Shown here in pieces: positions 44,882 through 54,869 of a DNA stretch of 64,000 bases (its first letter is position 1; each line of letters opens with the position of its first letter). Made by a program: the position numbers and the translations under genes. Source of the stretch: Acidovorax sp. NCPPB 3576 (GTDB lineage Bacteria > Pseudomonadota > Gammaproteobacteria > Burkholderiales > Burkholderiaceae_C); contig NZ_CP097267.1 of NCBI RefSeq assembly GCF_028473605.1, positions 1,790,501-1,854,500 on the forward strand, written 5' to 3'. Below the pieces are notes generated by a model. The model did not search any database and was not told the origin of the DNA. It saw only the letters and a list, made by a program, of their open reading frames with translations.

Positions 44882-46314
44882 GTGCGGGGCCCAGCGCTGC
44901 GGCGGGCCAAAGCGTGCCGACCGCGCCCGACGGCCTGCCACCGGGCGCCCGCGCCCGGGCCATGCTGGTCATCATCCTCGGGCTGGCCGTGGCGGTGCTG
45001 GACGGCAGCATCGTCAACCTCGCGCTGCCCGGCATCGCACGCGAGCTGAACGCCGGCGCTTCTCAGGCCATCTGGGTGGTCAACGCCTACCAGATCGCCA
45101 CGCTGGTCATGCTGCTGCCGCTGGCATCGCTGGGCGAGCGCATCGGCTACCGGCGGGTGTACTTGCTCGGCATGGCGCTGTTCGCGGTGTCGTCGCTCGG
45201 GGCCATGCTGGCCACGTCGCTGCCTGCGCTGGTCGTGGCGCGGGCGGTGCAGGGGCTGGGCGCGGCGGGCATCATGAGCGTGAACGCCGCCCTGGTGCGC
45301 CTGGTCTATCCGCGCGCCCACCTGGGCCGGGGCATGGCCATCAATTCGCTGGTGGTGGCCACCTCGTCGATGGCCGGGCCCTCGGTGGCGGCTGCGATCC
45401 TGTCGTTCGGCTCATGGCCGTGGCTGTTCGCGCTGAACCTGCCGCTGGGCCTGTTCACCCTGTGGCTGGGGCGGCGCGCGCTGCCGTTCAACCCGCCCAC
45501 CACGCACACGGGCGCGCGGCTCACGGTGCTGGACGTCACGCTCAACATCCTCATGTTCGCGCTCATCTTCATCGGTGGCGAGCAGCTCGGCGTGCGGGGC
45601 GAGGCCTCGCGCGCGGCGGCCCCGCTGGGCTGGGCGCTGCTGCTGGCCGGCGTTGCGGTGGGCGGGGTGTATCTGCGGCGGCAGAGGCGCGTGGCCGTGC
45701 CGCTGTTTCCCGTGGACCTGCTGCGCATTCCGGTGTTCGCACTGTCGATGGGCGCGTCGGTCGGGGCCTTCTGCGCGCAGATGCTGGCCTTCCTGTCGCT
45801 GCCGTTCCTGCTGCTGGAGGCGCAGGGCAGGTCGCACTTCGAGGCGGGCCTGCTCATCACCGCCTGGCCGCTGGCCATCGTGGTGATAGCGCCGTTCGCG
45901 GGAAGGCTCATCGGCCGCTTCGCGGACGGCCTGCTGGGCGGCGTCGGCATGGCGGTGTTTGCGTGCGGGCTGATCGCGCTGGCCGTGCTGCCGCCGCAGC
46001 CGGGCTTGTTCGACGTGGCGTGGCGCATGCTGCTGTGCGGGGCGGGCTTCGGCCTGTTCCAGTCGCCCAACAACCACACGATCGTGGCTTCGGCGCCGTT
46101 GCATCGTTCGGGCGCGGCCAGCGGCATGCTGGGCACCGCGCGCCTGACCGGGCAGACGTTGGGCGCCGTGCTGCTGGCGGGCATCTTTGCCGTCTGGGGG
46201 CAGCACGACGGGCAGGGCGAATCGGTGGCGCTGATGGTGGCTGCCGGCTGCGCGGCGTTGGCGGGCGTTTGCAGCGTGATGCGGCTGCGGCACGGCGCCA
46301 CGGTGCACGCCTGA
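44878..46314 (+). CDS. DHA2-type MFS multidrug transporter
   Basis: A 478-residue, 14-segment transporter of the EmrB/QacA group. LDGSIVNLALPGIARELNAG, then WVVNAYQIATLVMLLPLASL and ARAVQGLGAAGIMSVNAALV are characteristic (motif D1, motif C). The proposed TTG start overlaps the previous stop (TTGA) and has GGGGAGG 8 bases upstream; ATG 44962 is an alternative. Two MFS exporters in one operon are unusual and may handle related substrates. Confidence 0.87.
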   Translation: MSAGPSAAAGQSVPTAPDGLPPGARARAMLVIILGLAVAVLDGSIVNLALPGIARELNAGASQAIWVVNAYQIATLVMLLPLASLGERIGYRRVYLLGMALFAVSSLGAMLATSLPALVVARAVQGLGAAGIMSVNAALVRLVYPRAHLGRGMAINSLVVATSSMAGPSVAAAILSFGSWPWLFALNLPLGLFTLWLGRRALPFNPPTTHTGARLTVLDVTLNILMFALIFIGGEQLGVRGEASRAAAPLGWALLLAGVAVGGVYLRRQRRVAVPLFPVDLLRIPVFALSMGASVGAFCAQMLAFLSLPFLLLEAQGRSHFEAGLLITAWPLAIVVIAPFAGRLIGRFADGLLGGVGMAVFACGLIALAVLPPQPGLFDVAWRMLLCGAGFGLFQSPNNHTIVASAPLHRSGAASGMLGTARLTGQTLGAVLLAGIFAVWGQHDGQGESVALMVAAGCAALAGVCSVMRLRHGATVHA

Positions 46315-46320
46315 ATCCGG

Positions 46321-46384
46321 TTTTGGCCTTTTAGCCCGCCAGCGCAATTGATACTAGGGCGTTGTGCTATTAAATTAATAGCAT
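46321..46384 (-). repeat. Dispersed palindromic repeat, copy 5
   Basis: In minus orientation: GCTATTAATTTAATAGC, ACGCCCTAGTATC, TTGCGCTGGCGGG and GGCCAAAA. Among the fullest copies, between the convergent MFS and DUF72 genes. Confidence 0.78.
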
Positions 46385-46422
46385 TCCGATGGGGGCATGT
46401 TCGATCGCTTGAGGCCTTCGCG

Positions 46423-47532
46423 CTAACCCAGGGGCGCCACCTGCTCCGCCAGCGTGCGCAAGGTGAGGGGCGCGCACCCTTCGGCATGGTTGCTGACCGT
46501 GACGAAAGCGTTCTGGCCTGCGCCGGTCACCCCCGCGATCGTGCGCGACAGCACTTCGTGCACCTCGGGGGCCGGGTGCAGGATGCGGTCGTAGGGGGCG
46601 TACAGCTTTTCGGCGTCTTCGTACCCATAGGCGCCATGCACCGGGTTCAGGTTCCAGCGGCACACCAGCGGTCCGGGCCACAGCCGGCGCACCAGGTGCA
46701 GTTGCTCCGCCAGCGGCGGCATCTTGGCGTGCAGCCCGATGCAGTAGGTGGCGCCGGCTTCGCGCAGCACGGCGGCAAAGTGCGGCATGAACTCGGGCGA
46801 CAGCCATTCGGGGTCGCGCACTTCCACGGCCAGCACGCCGTCTGGCGCGGTGGGCGCCAGCGGCAGCTGCGCGAGCAGCATCGTGCGCAGGCGCTCCAGC
46901 ACCTGCGGCAGCCGGTCGAGTTGCGCCAGCGGCAGGGGACTCAACTGGAACACCAGCGCACCCACCTTGGCGCCCAGGCCTTCGAGCGCCGGCGCCACGA
47001 ACTCCTGCGTGGCCAGCGCGGCATCCAGGAACGCCGGGTTGGCCTGGCGCCCGCGCCCGTCCTCGCCGCGCACCAGCGCATCGGTCACCAGGCTGGGCGC
47101 CTTCACCACGAAGCGGAAGTCATGCGGCACCTGCGATGCGTAGCGCTCGTACTGGCTCACCGTGAGTGGCCGGTAGAAGCTGCGGTCGATGCTCACCGTG
47201 CGCATCAGCGGGTGCTGCGCATAGATCGGCAGCCCGTTCTTGGAGAGCGTCTGCTCGGAATGCTCGCCCTCCCATAGCAGCCCCTTCCAGCCCGGATAGG
47301 TCCATGACGATGTGCCCATGCGCAGGCGAGGCGGTAGCCGTGCAGCGAGATCGCGCAAGTCGTCGCTCCAGTCGGCCGGTTGAACGGTGCCGCTGCGGCG
47401 CACGGCGGGGGCCTTGGGCTCGCCGGCATCGGCCACGGAGGCCGGACGTTTGGCAGGGCGCGCAGGGGATGCGGCAGGCGCCGCGAGCGGTGCGGGTGGA
47501 ACGGGCAGGTCGCCGAAAAGATCGTCTTGCAT
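46423..47532 (-). CDS. DUF72 domain protein (YecE-like)
   Basis: A 369-residue cytoplasmic TIM-barrel-like protein. MGTSSWTYPGWKGLLWEGEH, then DRSFYRPLTVSQYERYASQV and FRFVVKAPSLVTDALV are DUF72 hallmarks, as is the closing FVTVSNHAEGCAPLT. A Pro/Ala-rich N-terminal extension (residues 8-60) follows a conserved MQDDLFGDLP, a signature of this subgroup. The function is unknown. Confidence 0.87.
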   Translation of the reverse strand: MQDDLFGDLPVPPAPLAAPAASPARPAKRPASVADAGEPKAPAVRRSGTVQPADWSDDLRDLAARLPPRLRMGTSSWTYPGWKGLLWEGEHSEQTLSKNGLPIYAQHPLMRTVSIDRSFYRPLTVSQYERYASQVPHDFRFVVKAPSLVTDALVRGEDGRGRQANPAFLDAALATQEFVAPALEGLGAKVGALVFQLSPLPLAQLDRLPQVLERLRTMLLAQLPLAPTAPDGVLAVEVRDPEWLSPEFMPHFAAVLREAGATYCIGLHAKMPPLAEQLHLVRRLWPGPLVCRWNLNPVHGAYGYEDAEKLYAPYDRILHPAPEVHEVLSRTIAGVTGAGQNAFVTVSNHAEGCAPLTLRTLAEQVAPLG

Positions 47533-47645
47533 GGATGGAGATGGCGGGGGGCGGGAGGCGGGACGCGCAGGCCCTGCACATTGCCGATGTGGGGGCCGTG
47601 GCGCGTTCTTCCAGCGCTTCAGTGTTTCCTTTGGTTTGCCCGCAT

Positions 47646-48080
47646 TCACTCCCCCGAAAACAGCCCGCCCTCATTCAGCAGGTCGTAGGCGATCTCGGGG
47701 TGCCGGTCCATGCTCTTCTTGATCGCCGCGGGAATGGCCTGCCGGGTCTTGCGGCACAGCCCCCGCTGCTCCAGCACCAGGATGGCGATGCCGCGCAGGC
47801 TGCGGACCTCGTTGGGGCTGGTGGTGATGGTGAGGCGGATGCCCAGTTGCGCCTCCAGCCGGTCCTGCATGCGGCGCAGCTCGCCCAGGCTACCCAGGTT
47901 TTCCAGCCGCTCGATGAGCCGCTTTTCTTCCTCCCGCGTGAGGCGCAGCACCCGCAGGTCGCCGCTCGGCGCCTGCAGCAGCGCATCGCGGTCGCACACG
48001 CACGCGCCTGGCGGGCATTCGGTGCGGACCGGATAGGGAAAGGGCGTCATGGGCTCAGGGTCGGGGGCGTTGGTCGCCAT
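47646..48080 (-). CDS. Hypothetical protein with N-terminal Cys cluster (144 aa)
   Basis: Not recognised. ECPPGACVCDRDALL near residues 22-35 could bind a metal or cluster, followed by a helical middle (LTREEEKRLIERLENLGSLG, then ELRRMQDRLEAQLGIRL) and an acidic end. It is cytoplasmic. The start MATNAP is chosen because it follows the neighbouring stop; a very long upstream open frame is not coding. Confidence 0.6.
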   Translation of the reverse strand: MATNAPDPEPMTPFPYPVRTECPPGACVCDRDALLQAPSGDLRVLRLTREEEKRLIERLENLGSLGELRRMQDRLEAQLGIRLTITTSPNEVRSLRGIAILVLEQRGLCRKTRQAIPAAIKKSMDRHPEIAYDLLNEGGLFSGE

Positions 48081-48121
48081 GGTGTGGCGGTGATCTGCGC
48101 ATTTTAGGGACGCCCCCACGG

Positions 48122-49249
48122 TCACTGCGCGCTGTACACCAGCCCCGGCCGCGCCCCGTCGAGGTCGTCGGTCTCGCCGTCCTGCACCGGCTCCGTGCCG
48201 AACGTGCGCCCCAACGCCACGAAACGGTAGATGCCCTGGCGGTCGGTGTACACGGCCCAGCCGCCGGGCGTGATGGCAATGCCATGCCAGGGGCCGGCGA
48301 TGCGCGCGTCCACCACGCTGGCCACTTGCTGGCCGTCGGCGGTGCGGTAAACGCGCAGTTCGCCGGTATTGCGCAAAAGGGCGGTGTCGGCAACGCCGTC
48401 GGCGGATGGCTCGGCGGTGGCCTCGCGCCGCTGGACCTCGCGCACGGCAAACCGTCCTCCCGGCGCCAGCCGCACGGGGCCGCTGCCTCCATCGGTGGGC
48501 GCGGCCAGCCGCACGAAGCGACGCGCGGCGTGATCGGCAAAGCCCGCCTGGGCTTGACCGCCGCCCGAGAATTCCACCAAGGACACATCGCCCGACCATT
48601 GGGTGAAGCGTGCAAAGGCCAAGCCCTGGCCGTCTGCATACCCTGCCAGTTCGGCCGAGGCATCGGGCTCCGCCTCGGACGGGCGGGGCACCCACTGGCC
48701 GGCCTGCGGCCCACGCACCATGCGCGGCGGCGTGCCGTTGAGCACGTCGAACATTCCCAGGTCCACCTGCTGCCGCAGCGTCCAGTCGGGCAGCGAGAAC
48801 GTCAGCAGGCGATAGGCTTTCTGCCCATCGGCATCGCTGCGGTAGAACCGGGGCGTTGCGACCAGCTGCACCTGGCGCTCCGCTGTGCCACCCGCGCCAT
48901 CCGTGGCAGCGGGCCGTGCCAGGCAACTGTCGGGCTTGACGCCGGGAGACGGCGCTGCAGCGACGGCGGGCGGCGTGCCGCTGCGCTCGCTGAGCGCGAA
49001 CGACGCGACCTTGGCGGGCTGCGCCAGATCGAGTCGGTCCACGGTGCCGTTGCAGTAGATGACGTAGAGAAACCGGGGGCCGGACTGATGGCCTTCGCCG
49101 GGAGGCACAGCAGCCGAAACGGCTTGCGCCGTGGATGTCCGCAGACCGCTGGCAGTATCTTGGCCTGCCGAGCAAGCGCCCAGCAGCAGCGCGGCGCAGA
49201 CCACGGCCAGGGGTGCCGGAAACCGGCCAGGGATTGGCGATGGCGTCAT
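48122..49249 (-). CDS. Putative lipoprotein of unknown function (375 aa)
   Basis: An exported protein: leader ending in the lipobox LLLGACS (Cys near 26). The body has repeated beta-strand-like segments (RFLYVIYCNGTVDRLDL, RVYRTADGQQVASVV, then PGGWAVYTDRQGIYRFVAL) compatible with a beta-propeller. No catalytic motif is recognised. It lies 41 bp upstream of the 144-residue gene and 90 bp after livF on the same strand; a link with either is not shown. Confidence 0.7.
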   Translation of the reverse strand: MTPSPIPGRFPAPLAVVCAALLLGACSAGQDTASGLRTSTAQAVSAAVPPGEGHQSGPRFLYVIYCNGTVDRLDLAQPAKVASFALSERSGTPPAVAAAPSPGVKPDSCLARPAATDGAGGTAERQVQLVATPRFYRSDADGQKAYRLLTFSLPDWTLRQQVDLGMFDVLNGTPPRMVRGPQAGQWVPRPSEAEPDASAELAGYADGQGLAFARFTQWSGDVSLVEFSGGGQAQAGFADHAARRFVRLAAPTDGGSGPVRLAPGGRFAVREVQRREATAEPSADGVADTALLRNTGELRVYRTADGQQVASVVDARIAGPWHGIAITPGGWAVYTDRQGIYRFVALGRTFGTEPVQDGETDDLDGARPGLVYSAQ

Positions 49250-49339
49250 GGAAATCAACGTTCAGGCACGGTCCCAGGTGAAGGGGGCGACCGAGCGGGC
49301 CCGCGCCGCGCGATCGCCTGGACCGGCCATGCTCCGAGC

Positions 49340-50097
<758 letters not shown>

Positions 50098-50101
<4 letters not shown>

Positions 50102-50856
50102 GGCGCGGCCTCCAGGGTTTCGGTGCCCAGGTACACGGCCTGCACTTCGGCGTTGCTGCGGATCTCCTGGGGCGTGCCGCTCGTGAGCACCCGGCCGTAC
50201 ACCAGCACCGAGATGCGGTCGGCCAGGCGGAAGACGGCCTCCATGTCGTGCTCGATCAGCAGCACGGCCATGTCCCGGCGCAGGCTGTCGATCAGCTGCA
50301 CCATCTGCTGCGATTCCTCCGGCCCCATGCCGGCCATGGGTTCGTCCAGCAGCAGCAGCTTCGGCGCGCAGGCCAGGGCCAGCGCCACGTCCAGCGTGCG
50401 CTGGGCGCCGTGCGGCAGGGCGCCGGCGATGCCGTCCATGCGGCCCTGCAGGCCCACGCGCTCGGCCAGCCGGTCGGCGGCCTCGTACAGCCCGCGCGCC
50501 TGCGAGCGCGGCTGCAGAAAGCGAAAGCTCGATCCGCTGTGCGCCTGCACGGCCAGCAGCAGGTTGTCGCGCACGGTCTGTTGGGGAAAGATGCGCGTCA
50601 CCTGAAAGCAGCGCGACAGGCCCTTGGCCACGCGGCGGTGCATGGGCAGGGCGGTGATGTCCGCGCCGTCGAGCAGCACGCGGCCTGCGTCGGGCGCCAG
50701 CAGCCCCGAGATCTGGTGGACCAGCGTGGTCTTGCCCGCGCCGTTGGGGCCGATGAGGGCGTGGACCTCGCCGTGCGCCACGGCCAGGCTCACATGGTCG
50801 GTGGCCAGCAGGCCGCCGAAGCGCTTGACCAGGCCCTGCACTTGGAACAGGCTCAT
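50098..50856 (-). CDS. livG: Branched-chain amino acid ABC transporter ATPase LivG
   Basis: A 252-residue ATPase with Walker A GPNGAGKTT, the degenerate LivG-type signature LPHGAQRTLDVALALA and Walker B LLLLDEPMAGMGPEES. It overlaps livM upstream and livF downstream by 4 bp each. Confidence 0.94.
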
Positions 50857-51848
50857 CGTGCACTCCTTGCGCGCAGGTCCGCCAGCGCGGCCAGGCCCTT
50901 GGGTGCGTACAGCGCGGTGGCGATCAGCAGCAGGCCCAGCGGCAGGTGCCAGTAGTCGGTGTGGAGCTTGAGCGCCTCTTCCAGCGCCAGCCACACGGCC
51001 GCGCCCAGCGGCCCGCCCCAGCGCCGGCCCAGGCCGCCGATGACGACCATCACGATGAGCGTGGCCGATTGCGTCCAGTGCATCATGGCCGGGCTCACGA
51101 AGCTGTTGCCCGTGGCCAGCAGCGCGCCCGCCAGGCCTGCCACCGCGCCGGCCAGGGTGAAGGCGGCCAACTGCAGCAGGTACACCGGATAGCCGAGCGC
51201 GCGCATGCGCGTCGCGTTGTCGCGGATGCCCGCCAGCGCCGCGCCGAAGCGCGAGGCCGTGGCCCGGTCCAGCCACCACAGCACCAGTGCCACCAGCGCC
51301 AGCACCACCCAGTACAGGGTGGGCTCGTGCATGGCATCCAGGCCCAGGCCGAGCACGGGCCGCAGGGGCAGGGTGTAGCCGTCGTCCCCGCCATAGCTGC
51401 GCAGCGAGACGAACACGAAGTACAGCATCTGCGCGAAGGCCAGCGTGATCATGATGAAGTACACGCCCTGGGTGCGCAGCGAGATCGCGCCCACCAGTGC
51501 TGCGGCCAGCGCGGCCAGCACCATGGCGGCGCCCCACACCACCCAGGCCGAGGTGGCGCCGGCGTCGCTGAGAACCACCACCGCGTAGGCACCCACGCCC
51601 ATGAAGCCCGCGTGCCCCAGCGCCACCATGCCGCCGAAGCCCATGATGAAGTTCAGGCTGGCGGCGGCCAGGGCCACGACCAGCACCCGGCGCACGAAGC
51701 CGATATAAAAATCCAGCCCCAGGGCCGATGCCACCAGCGGAAACACCGCCAGTGCCGCCAGCAGCGCCAGCGGCAGCAGCGCGCCACGCCAGCGCGGGGT
51801 GGCAGGGCGCTGCGGCGGGGAAGAGGGAGTCAGGGAGGCAGCAGACAT
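50853..51848 (-). CDS. livM: Branched-chain amino acid ABC transporter permease LivM
   Basis: A 331-residue inner-membrane permease with about 9 segments. LNFIMGFGGMVALGHAGFMG is the LivM hallmark and SRFGAALAGIRDNATRMRAL is the coupling-helix region facing the ATPases. It starts 5 bp after livH. Confidence 0.94.
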   Translation of the reverse strand: MSAASLTPSSPPQRPATPRWRGALLPLALLAALAVFPLVASALGLDFYIGFVRRVLVVALAAASLNFIMGFGGMVALGHAGFMGVGAYAVVVLSDAGATSAWVVWGAAMVLAALAAALVGAISLRTQGVYFIMITLAFAQMLYFVFVSLRSYGGDDGYTLPLRPVLGLGLDAMHEPTLYWVVLALVALVLWWLDRATASRFGAALAGIRDNATRMRALGYPVYLLQLAAFTLAGAVAGLAGALLATGNSFVSPAMMHWTQSATLIVMVVIGGLGRRWGGPLGAAVWLALEEALKLHTDYWHLPLGLLLIATALYAPKGLAALADLRARSAR

Positions 51849-51853
51849 GTCGC

Positions 51854-52774
51854 TCAGGCCTTGGCAGAAAACAGCCCCGCGGGGCGAAAGCTCAGAACCG
51901 CCGCCATCAGGGCGTACATGGCCACTTCGGCGCACAGCGGTCCTAAGTCGGCGGCCACGGCGGGCGGCAGGGTGGCGCGCAGCAGCAGCGGCAGGAACGC
52001 GCGGCCGATGGTGTCCACCAGGCCCACCAGCAGGGCAGCCACGAAGGCGCCGCGCACCGAGCCGATGCCGCCGATGACGATCACCACCAGCGCGGGAATC
52101 AAAATGGATTCGCCCATGCCGACCTGCACCGCCATCAGCGGCCCCATGAGGGCGCCCGCGAGGGCCGCCAGGGAGGCACCCAGCACGAAGATGCCGCAGA
52201 ACACGCGCTGGACGCGCACGCCCATCAGCTCGGCCATCCAGCGGTCCGACGCGCCCGCGCGCACCAGCATGCCCAGGCGGCTGTGGTTGACCAGCAGGTA
52301 CAGCAGCCCCGCCACCAGCACGCCCGCGCCCAGCACCACCAGGCGGTACGACGGGTAGGGCAGACCGGCGAACAGTTCCACCGGGCCCGAGAGCCAGGCC
52401 GGCGTGGGCGCCATGACGGGGGAGGGGCCCCACACCATCTTCACGGCATCGTCCGCCACGAGGATCACGCCGAAGGTGGCCAGCACCTGGGCCAGGTGGT
52501 CGCGCCCGTAGAGGCGGCGCATCAGCGTCACCTCCAGCAGGGCCGCCACCGCCACCGTCGCGGCCACGGCCACCAGCACCGCCACGGCGAACGAGCCGCT
52601 CTGCACATGCACCGTGGCCGCCACGTAGGCGCCCACCATGAACAGCGAGCCGTGGGAGAGGTTCATCACGTCCATGATCCCGAAGACCAGGGTGAGCCCC
52701 GCCGCGATCAGGAAAAGCATGAGCCCGTAGCCCGCGCCGTTGAGCAGTTGTTCGAAGACGAGGATCGGATTCAT
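51854..52774 (-). CDS. livH: Branched-chain amino acid ABC transporter permease LivH
   Basis: A 306-residue inner-membrane permease. NGAGYGLMLFLIAAGLTLVF and GIMDVMNLSHGSLFMVGAYV are the LivH signature; the coupling region is VRAGASDRWMAELMGV. It pairs with LivM. Confidence 0.94.
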   Translation of the reverse strand: MNPILVFEQLLNGAGYGLMLFLIAAGLTLVFGIMDVMNLSHGSLFMVGAYVAATVHVQSGSFAVAVLVAVAATVAVAALLEVTLMRRLYGRDHLAQVLATFGVILVADDAVKMVWGPSPVMAPTPAWLSGPVELFAGLPYPSYRLVVLGAGVLVAGLLYLLVNHSRLGMLVRAGASDRWMAELMGVRVQRVFCGIFVLGASLAALAGALMGPLMAVQVGMGESILIPALVVIVIGGIGSVRGAFVAALLVGLVDTIGRAFLPLLLRATLPPAVAADLGPLCAEVAMYALMAAVLSFRPAGLFSAKA

Positions 52775-52957
52775 GGCGCAGCCCCAGTGGATGAGGAGGG
52801 GTTCGATGTCATTTCAGGGTTCCATGTCCGCAAGCGACGCGCGCTGCCTTTCAAAACGGGCGCGGCCCCAAGCCAGCAGCCGCCGCGCAAGGGCCGCCCC
52901 GCCGCGCTGGCGGCGTCCCCCCTCCGGGGGGAAGGCGCGAAGCGACTCAGGGGGGTG
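52775..52957. repeat. GC-rich spacer with hairpin repeat between livK and livH
   Basis: A 184-bp gap inside the liv operon. From about 52861 it holds a run of inverted GC blocks, including CCCCCCTCCGGGGGG (52917-52931) and GGCGCGAAGCGACTCAGGGG. Similar blocks are common between genes in Comamonadaceae. It may attenuate transcription after livK, raising binding-protein level relative to permease. Confidence 0.5.
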
Positions 52958-52958
52958 C

Positions 52959-54164
52959 TTATTTCATACCGCACTGAGCAGAGAACGCATCCCCATAGTT
53001 TTCCAGCACCGTCTTGATGGTCTTGTTGGTCACGCGGCCTTCGGCGTCCTTGCCGATGGTGCGCAGGTAGAAGTTCTGCACCGGGTAGTGGTTGTTGGCG
53101 TAGCGGAAGTTGCCGCGCACCGAAGGAAACTGCGCCTTGGCCAGCGCCTTGATCAGCGCATCGCGGTCGGCCACCTTGCCGCCCACGGCCTTGACGGCCG
53201 AGTCCATGGCGGTGATCACGTCGAAGGCCTGCGCGGCATAGATGGACGGATAGCGCCCGCCGTATTCCTTGCGGAACGCGGCCACGAAGGCCTTGTTGGC
53301 CGGGTTGTCCAGGTCGTGCGCCCAGTGCGAGGTGTTGAACAGCCCCAGCATGGGCTCGCCCACGGCGCTGATGACGTCTTCGTCGGCCGAGAAGCCGCTG
53401 GTCACCAGCGTGATGTCCTTGGACAGTCCCGCGCCCACGAACTGCTTGATGAAGTTGATGCCCATGGCGCCCGGCAGGAAGAAGTACACGGCCTCGGGCT
53501 TGGCGGCGCGCAATTGCGCCAGTTCGGTCGCGTAGTCGATCTGGCCGAGCTTGGTGTACATCTCGTCCACCACCGTGCCCTTGAACTTGCGCTTGAAGCC
53601 GTTGATCCCGTCCTTGCCGGCGGGGTAGTTGGGGGCGATCAGCACCATGCGCTTGAAGCCCCGGTCGGCCGCGAACTGGCCGGCGGCCTCGTGGTACTGG
53701 TCGTTCTGGTACGCCGTGCCGAAGAAATACGGATTGCACTGCGCGCCCGCCAACTGGCTGGGGCCCGCGTTGTTCGACAGGTAGGGCACCTTGGCGGCGA
53801 ACAGCGTGGGCGCCACGGCCAGCGCCACGTTGGAGGCGATGGGTCCGGTGAACAGGTCGATCTTCTCGCGCTGCACGAAGCGGTCCACCAGCTGCTTGGC
53901 CTGGTCGGGGCTGCCGGCCATGTCGGTCTGCACGAACTGCACGGGCTGGCCGCCGAGCTTGCCGCCCAGTTGCTTGATGCCCAGCGCGAAGCCGTCCCGC
54001 ACCTCGGCCCCCAGGGCGGCGAACGGGCCGGAGATGTCCAGCGCAATGCCCACCTTGATGGGGGCCTGCTGGGCCAGCACCGGCAGGCTGGCGCACGCGG
54101 CCAAGGTGAAGAGGGCCGCTGCCCCGAGTTGGGTGCGAAGCGAGATACCGGAGAGTTGTGCCAT
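52959..54164 (-). CDS. livK: ABC transporter substrate-binding protein, LivK type
   Basis: A 401-residue periplasmic type I binding protein with a signal peptide (LGAAALFTLAACASLPVLAQ). PIKVGIALDISGPFAALGAE and the long two-lobed body (FTGPIASNVALAVAPTLF) match the Leu/Ile/Val-type family. It is first of the operon. The gene's relatives include receptors for aromatic acids and amides; the ligand is open. Confidence 0.92.
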   Translation of the reverse strand: MAQLSGISLRTQLGAAALFTLAACASLPVLAQQAPIKVGIALDISGPFAALGAEVRDGFALGIKQLGGKLGGQPVQFVQTDMAGSPDQAKQLVDRFVQREKIDLFTGPIASNVALAVAPTLFAAKVPYLSNNAGPSQLAGAQCNPYFFGTAYQNDQYHEAAGQFAADRGFKRMVLIAPNYPAGKDGINGFKRKFKGTVVDEMYTKLGQIDYATELAQLRAAKPEAVYFFLPGAMGINFIKQFVGAGLSKDITLVTSGFSADEDVISAVGEPMLGLFNTSHWAHDLDNPANKAFVAAFRKEYGGRYPSIYAAQAFDVITAMDSAVKAVGGKVADRDALIKALAKAQFPSVRGNFRYANNHYPVQNFYLRTIGKDAEGRVTNKTIKTVLENYGDAFSAQCGMK

Positions 54165-54869
54165 TCGTCAGTCCTTATCCATCAACCAAGGAAAACCTGC
54201 CAGATCGCTGCAAGTCCAGAGGGGGCAGTGCGGGACCCGGGGGCCCCATTTCGGCGCGCGCCGCCGCTCTCACTGTTGCAATACGCACCGGGAACTTGCG
54301 CACCGCCGGGGTCAGGCGCTTTGCGGGGCCTTTCTGGCCAGTGCCGCAGGCTACTGATGCAAGGGGCGTTCCATGCAGCGTGTCTTTTCCGTCGCTGCCG
54401 CCATCGACCGCTATGGAAGTGCGTGGAATCGTACAGGCGCAGTGGATGTTCGGGCCTACAGGTCTTCCCTGGCACGCAACGTCGGGCAAACCCTTTGCCG
54501 CTGCTACTCGGCGCGCGATGCCAGTAGCAGCGTTCCGTGAGGGGGCGTAGCTACTGGTGAATGCGCTGACCATGGGTGATTGCCGTACCTCCTGCCGTGA
54601 TCGCATCCGCCACGGGACACCGCCCGGCTCATGCCCATCGTGCGTGCCATGGCCGTGCCTGTCTCTGCGTTCGCCGCTCTGGTAAGAATCAGTAAGACTC
54701 AACGGATGCGCTAAAACCAGTGCAAATCCCGCATGGTGGGCTTTTACACTTAGTTCGCGCTGAGGGTCCACTGACTCCACCCGGCAACGCACCGCGTCGG
54801 GCCGGGCTGGTAGCGGACCTTCAATGCAGCTTCTATTCAATAAGACGACTCAAGAGGAAAGGGAAAAGA
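54165..54869. other. 705-bp divergent intergenic region
   Basis: No gene is supported; overlapping frames on both strands lack similarity. It must hold the leftward livK promoter and the rightward promoter of the oxygenase/oxidoreductase pair. GAGGAAAGGGAAAAGAATG near 54854 is the ribosome-binding region of the latter. Confidence 0.55.

Noticed and set aside
54175..54840. 221-codon minus-strand frame in the livK-oxygenase gap
   Set aside because: Composition and lack of similarity indicate chance; it would overlap both promoters.
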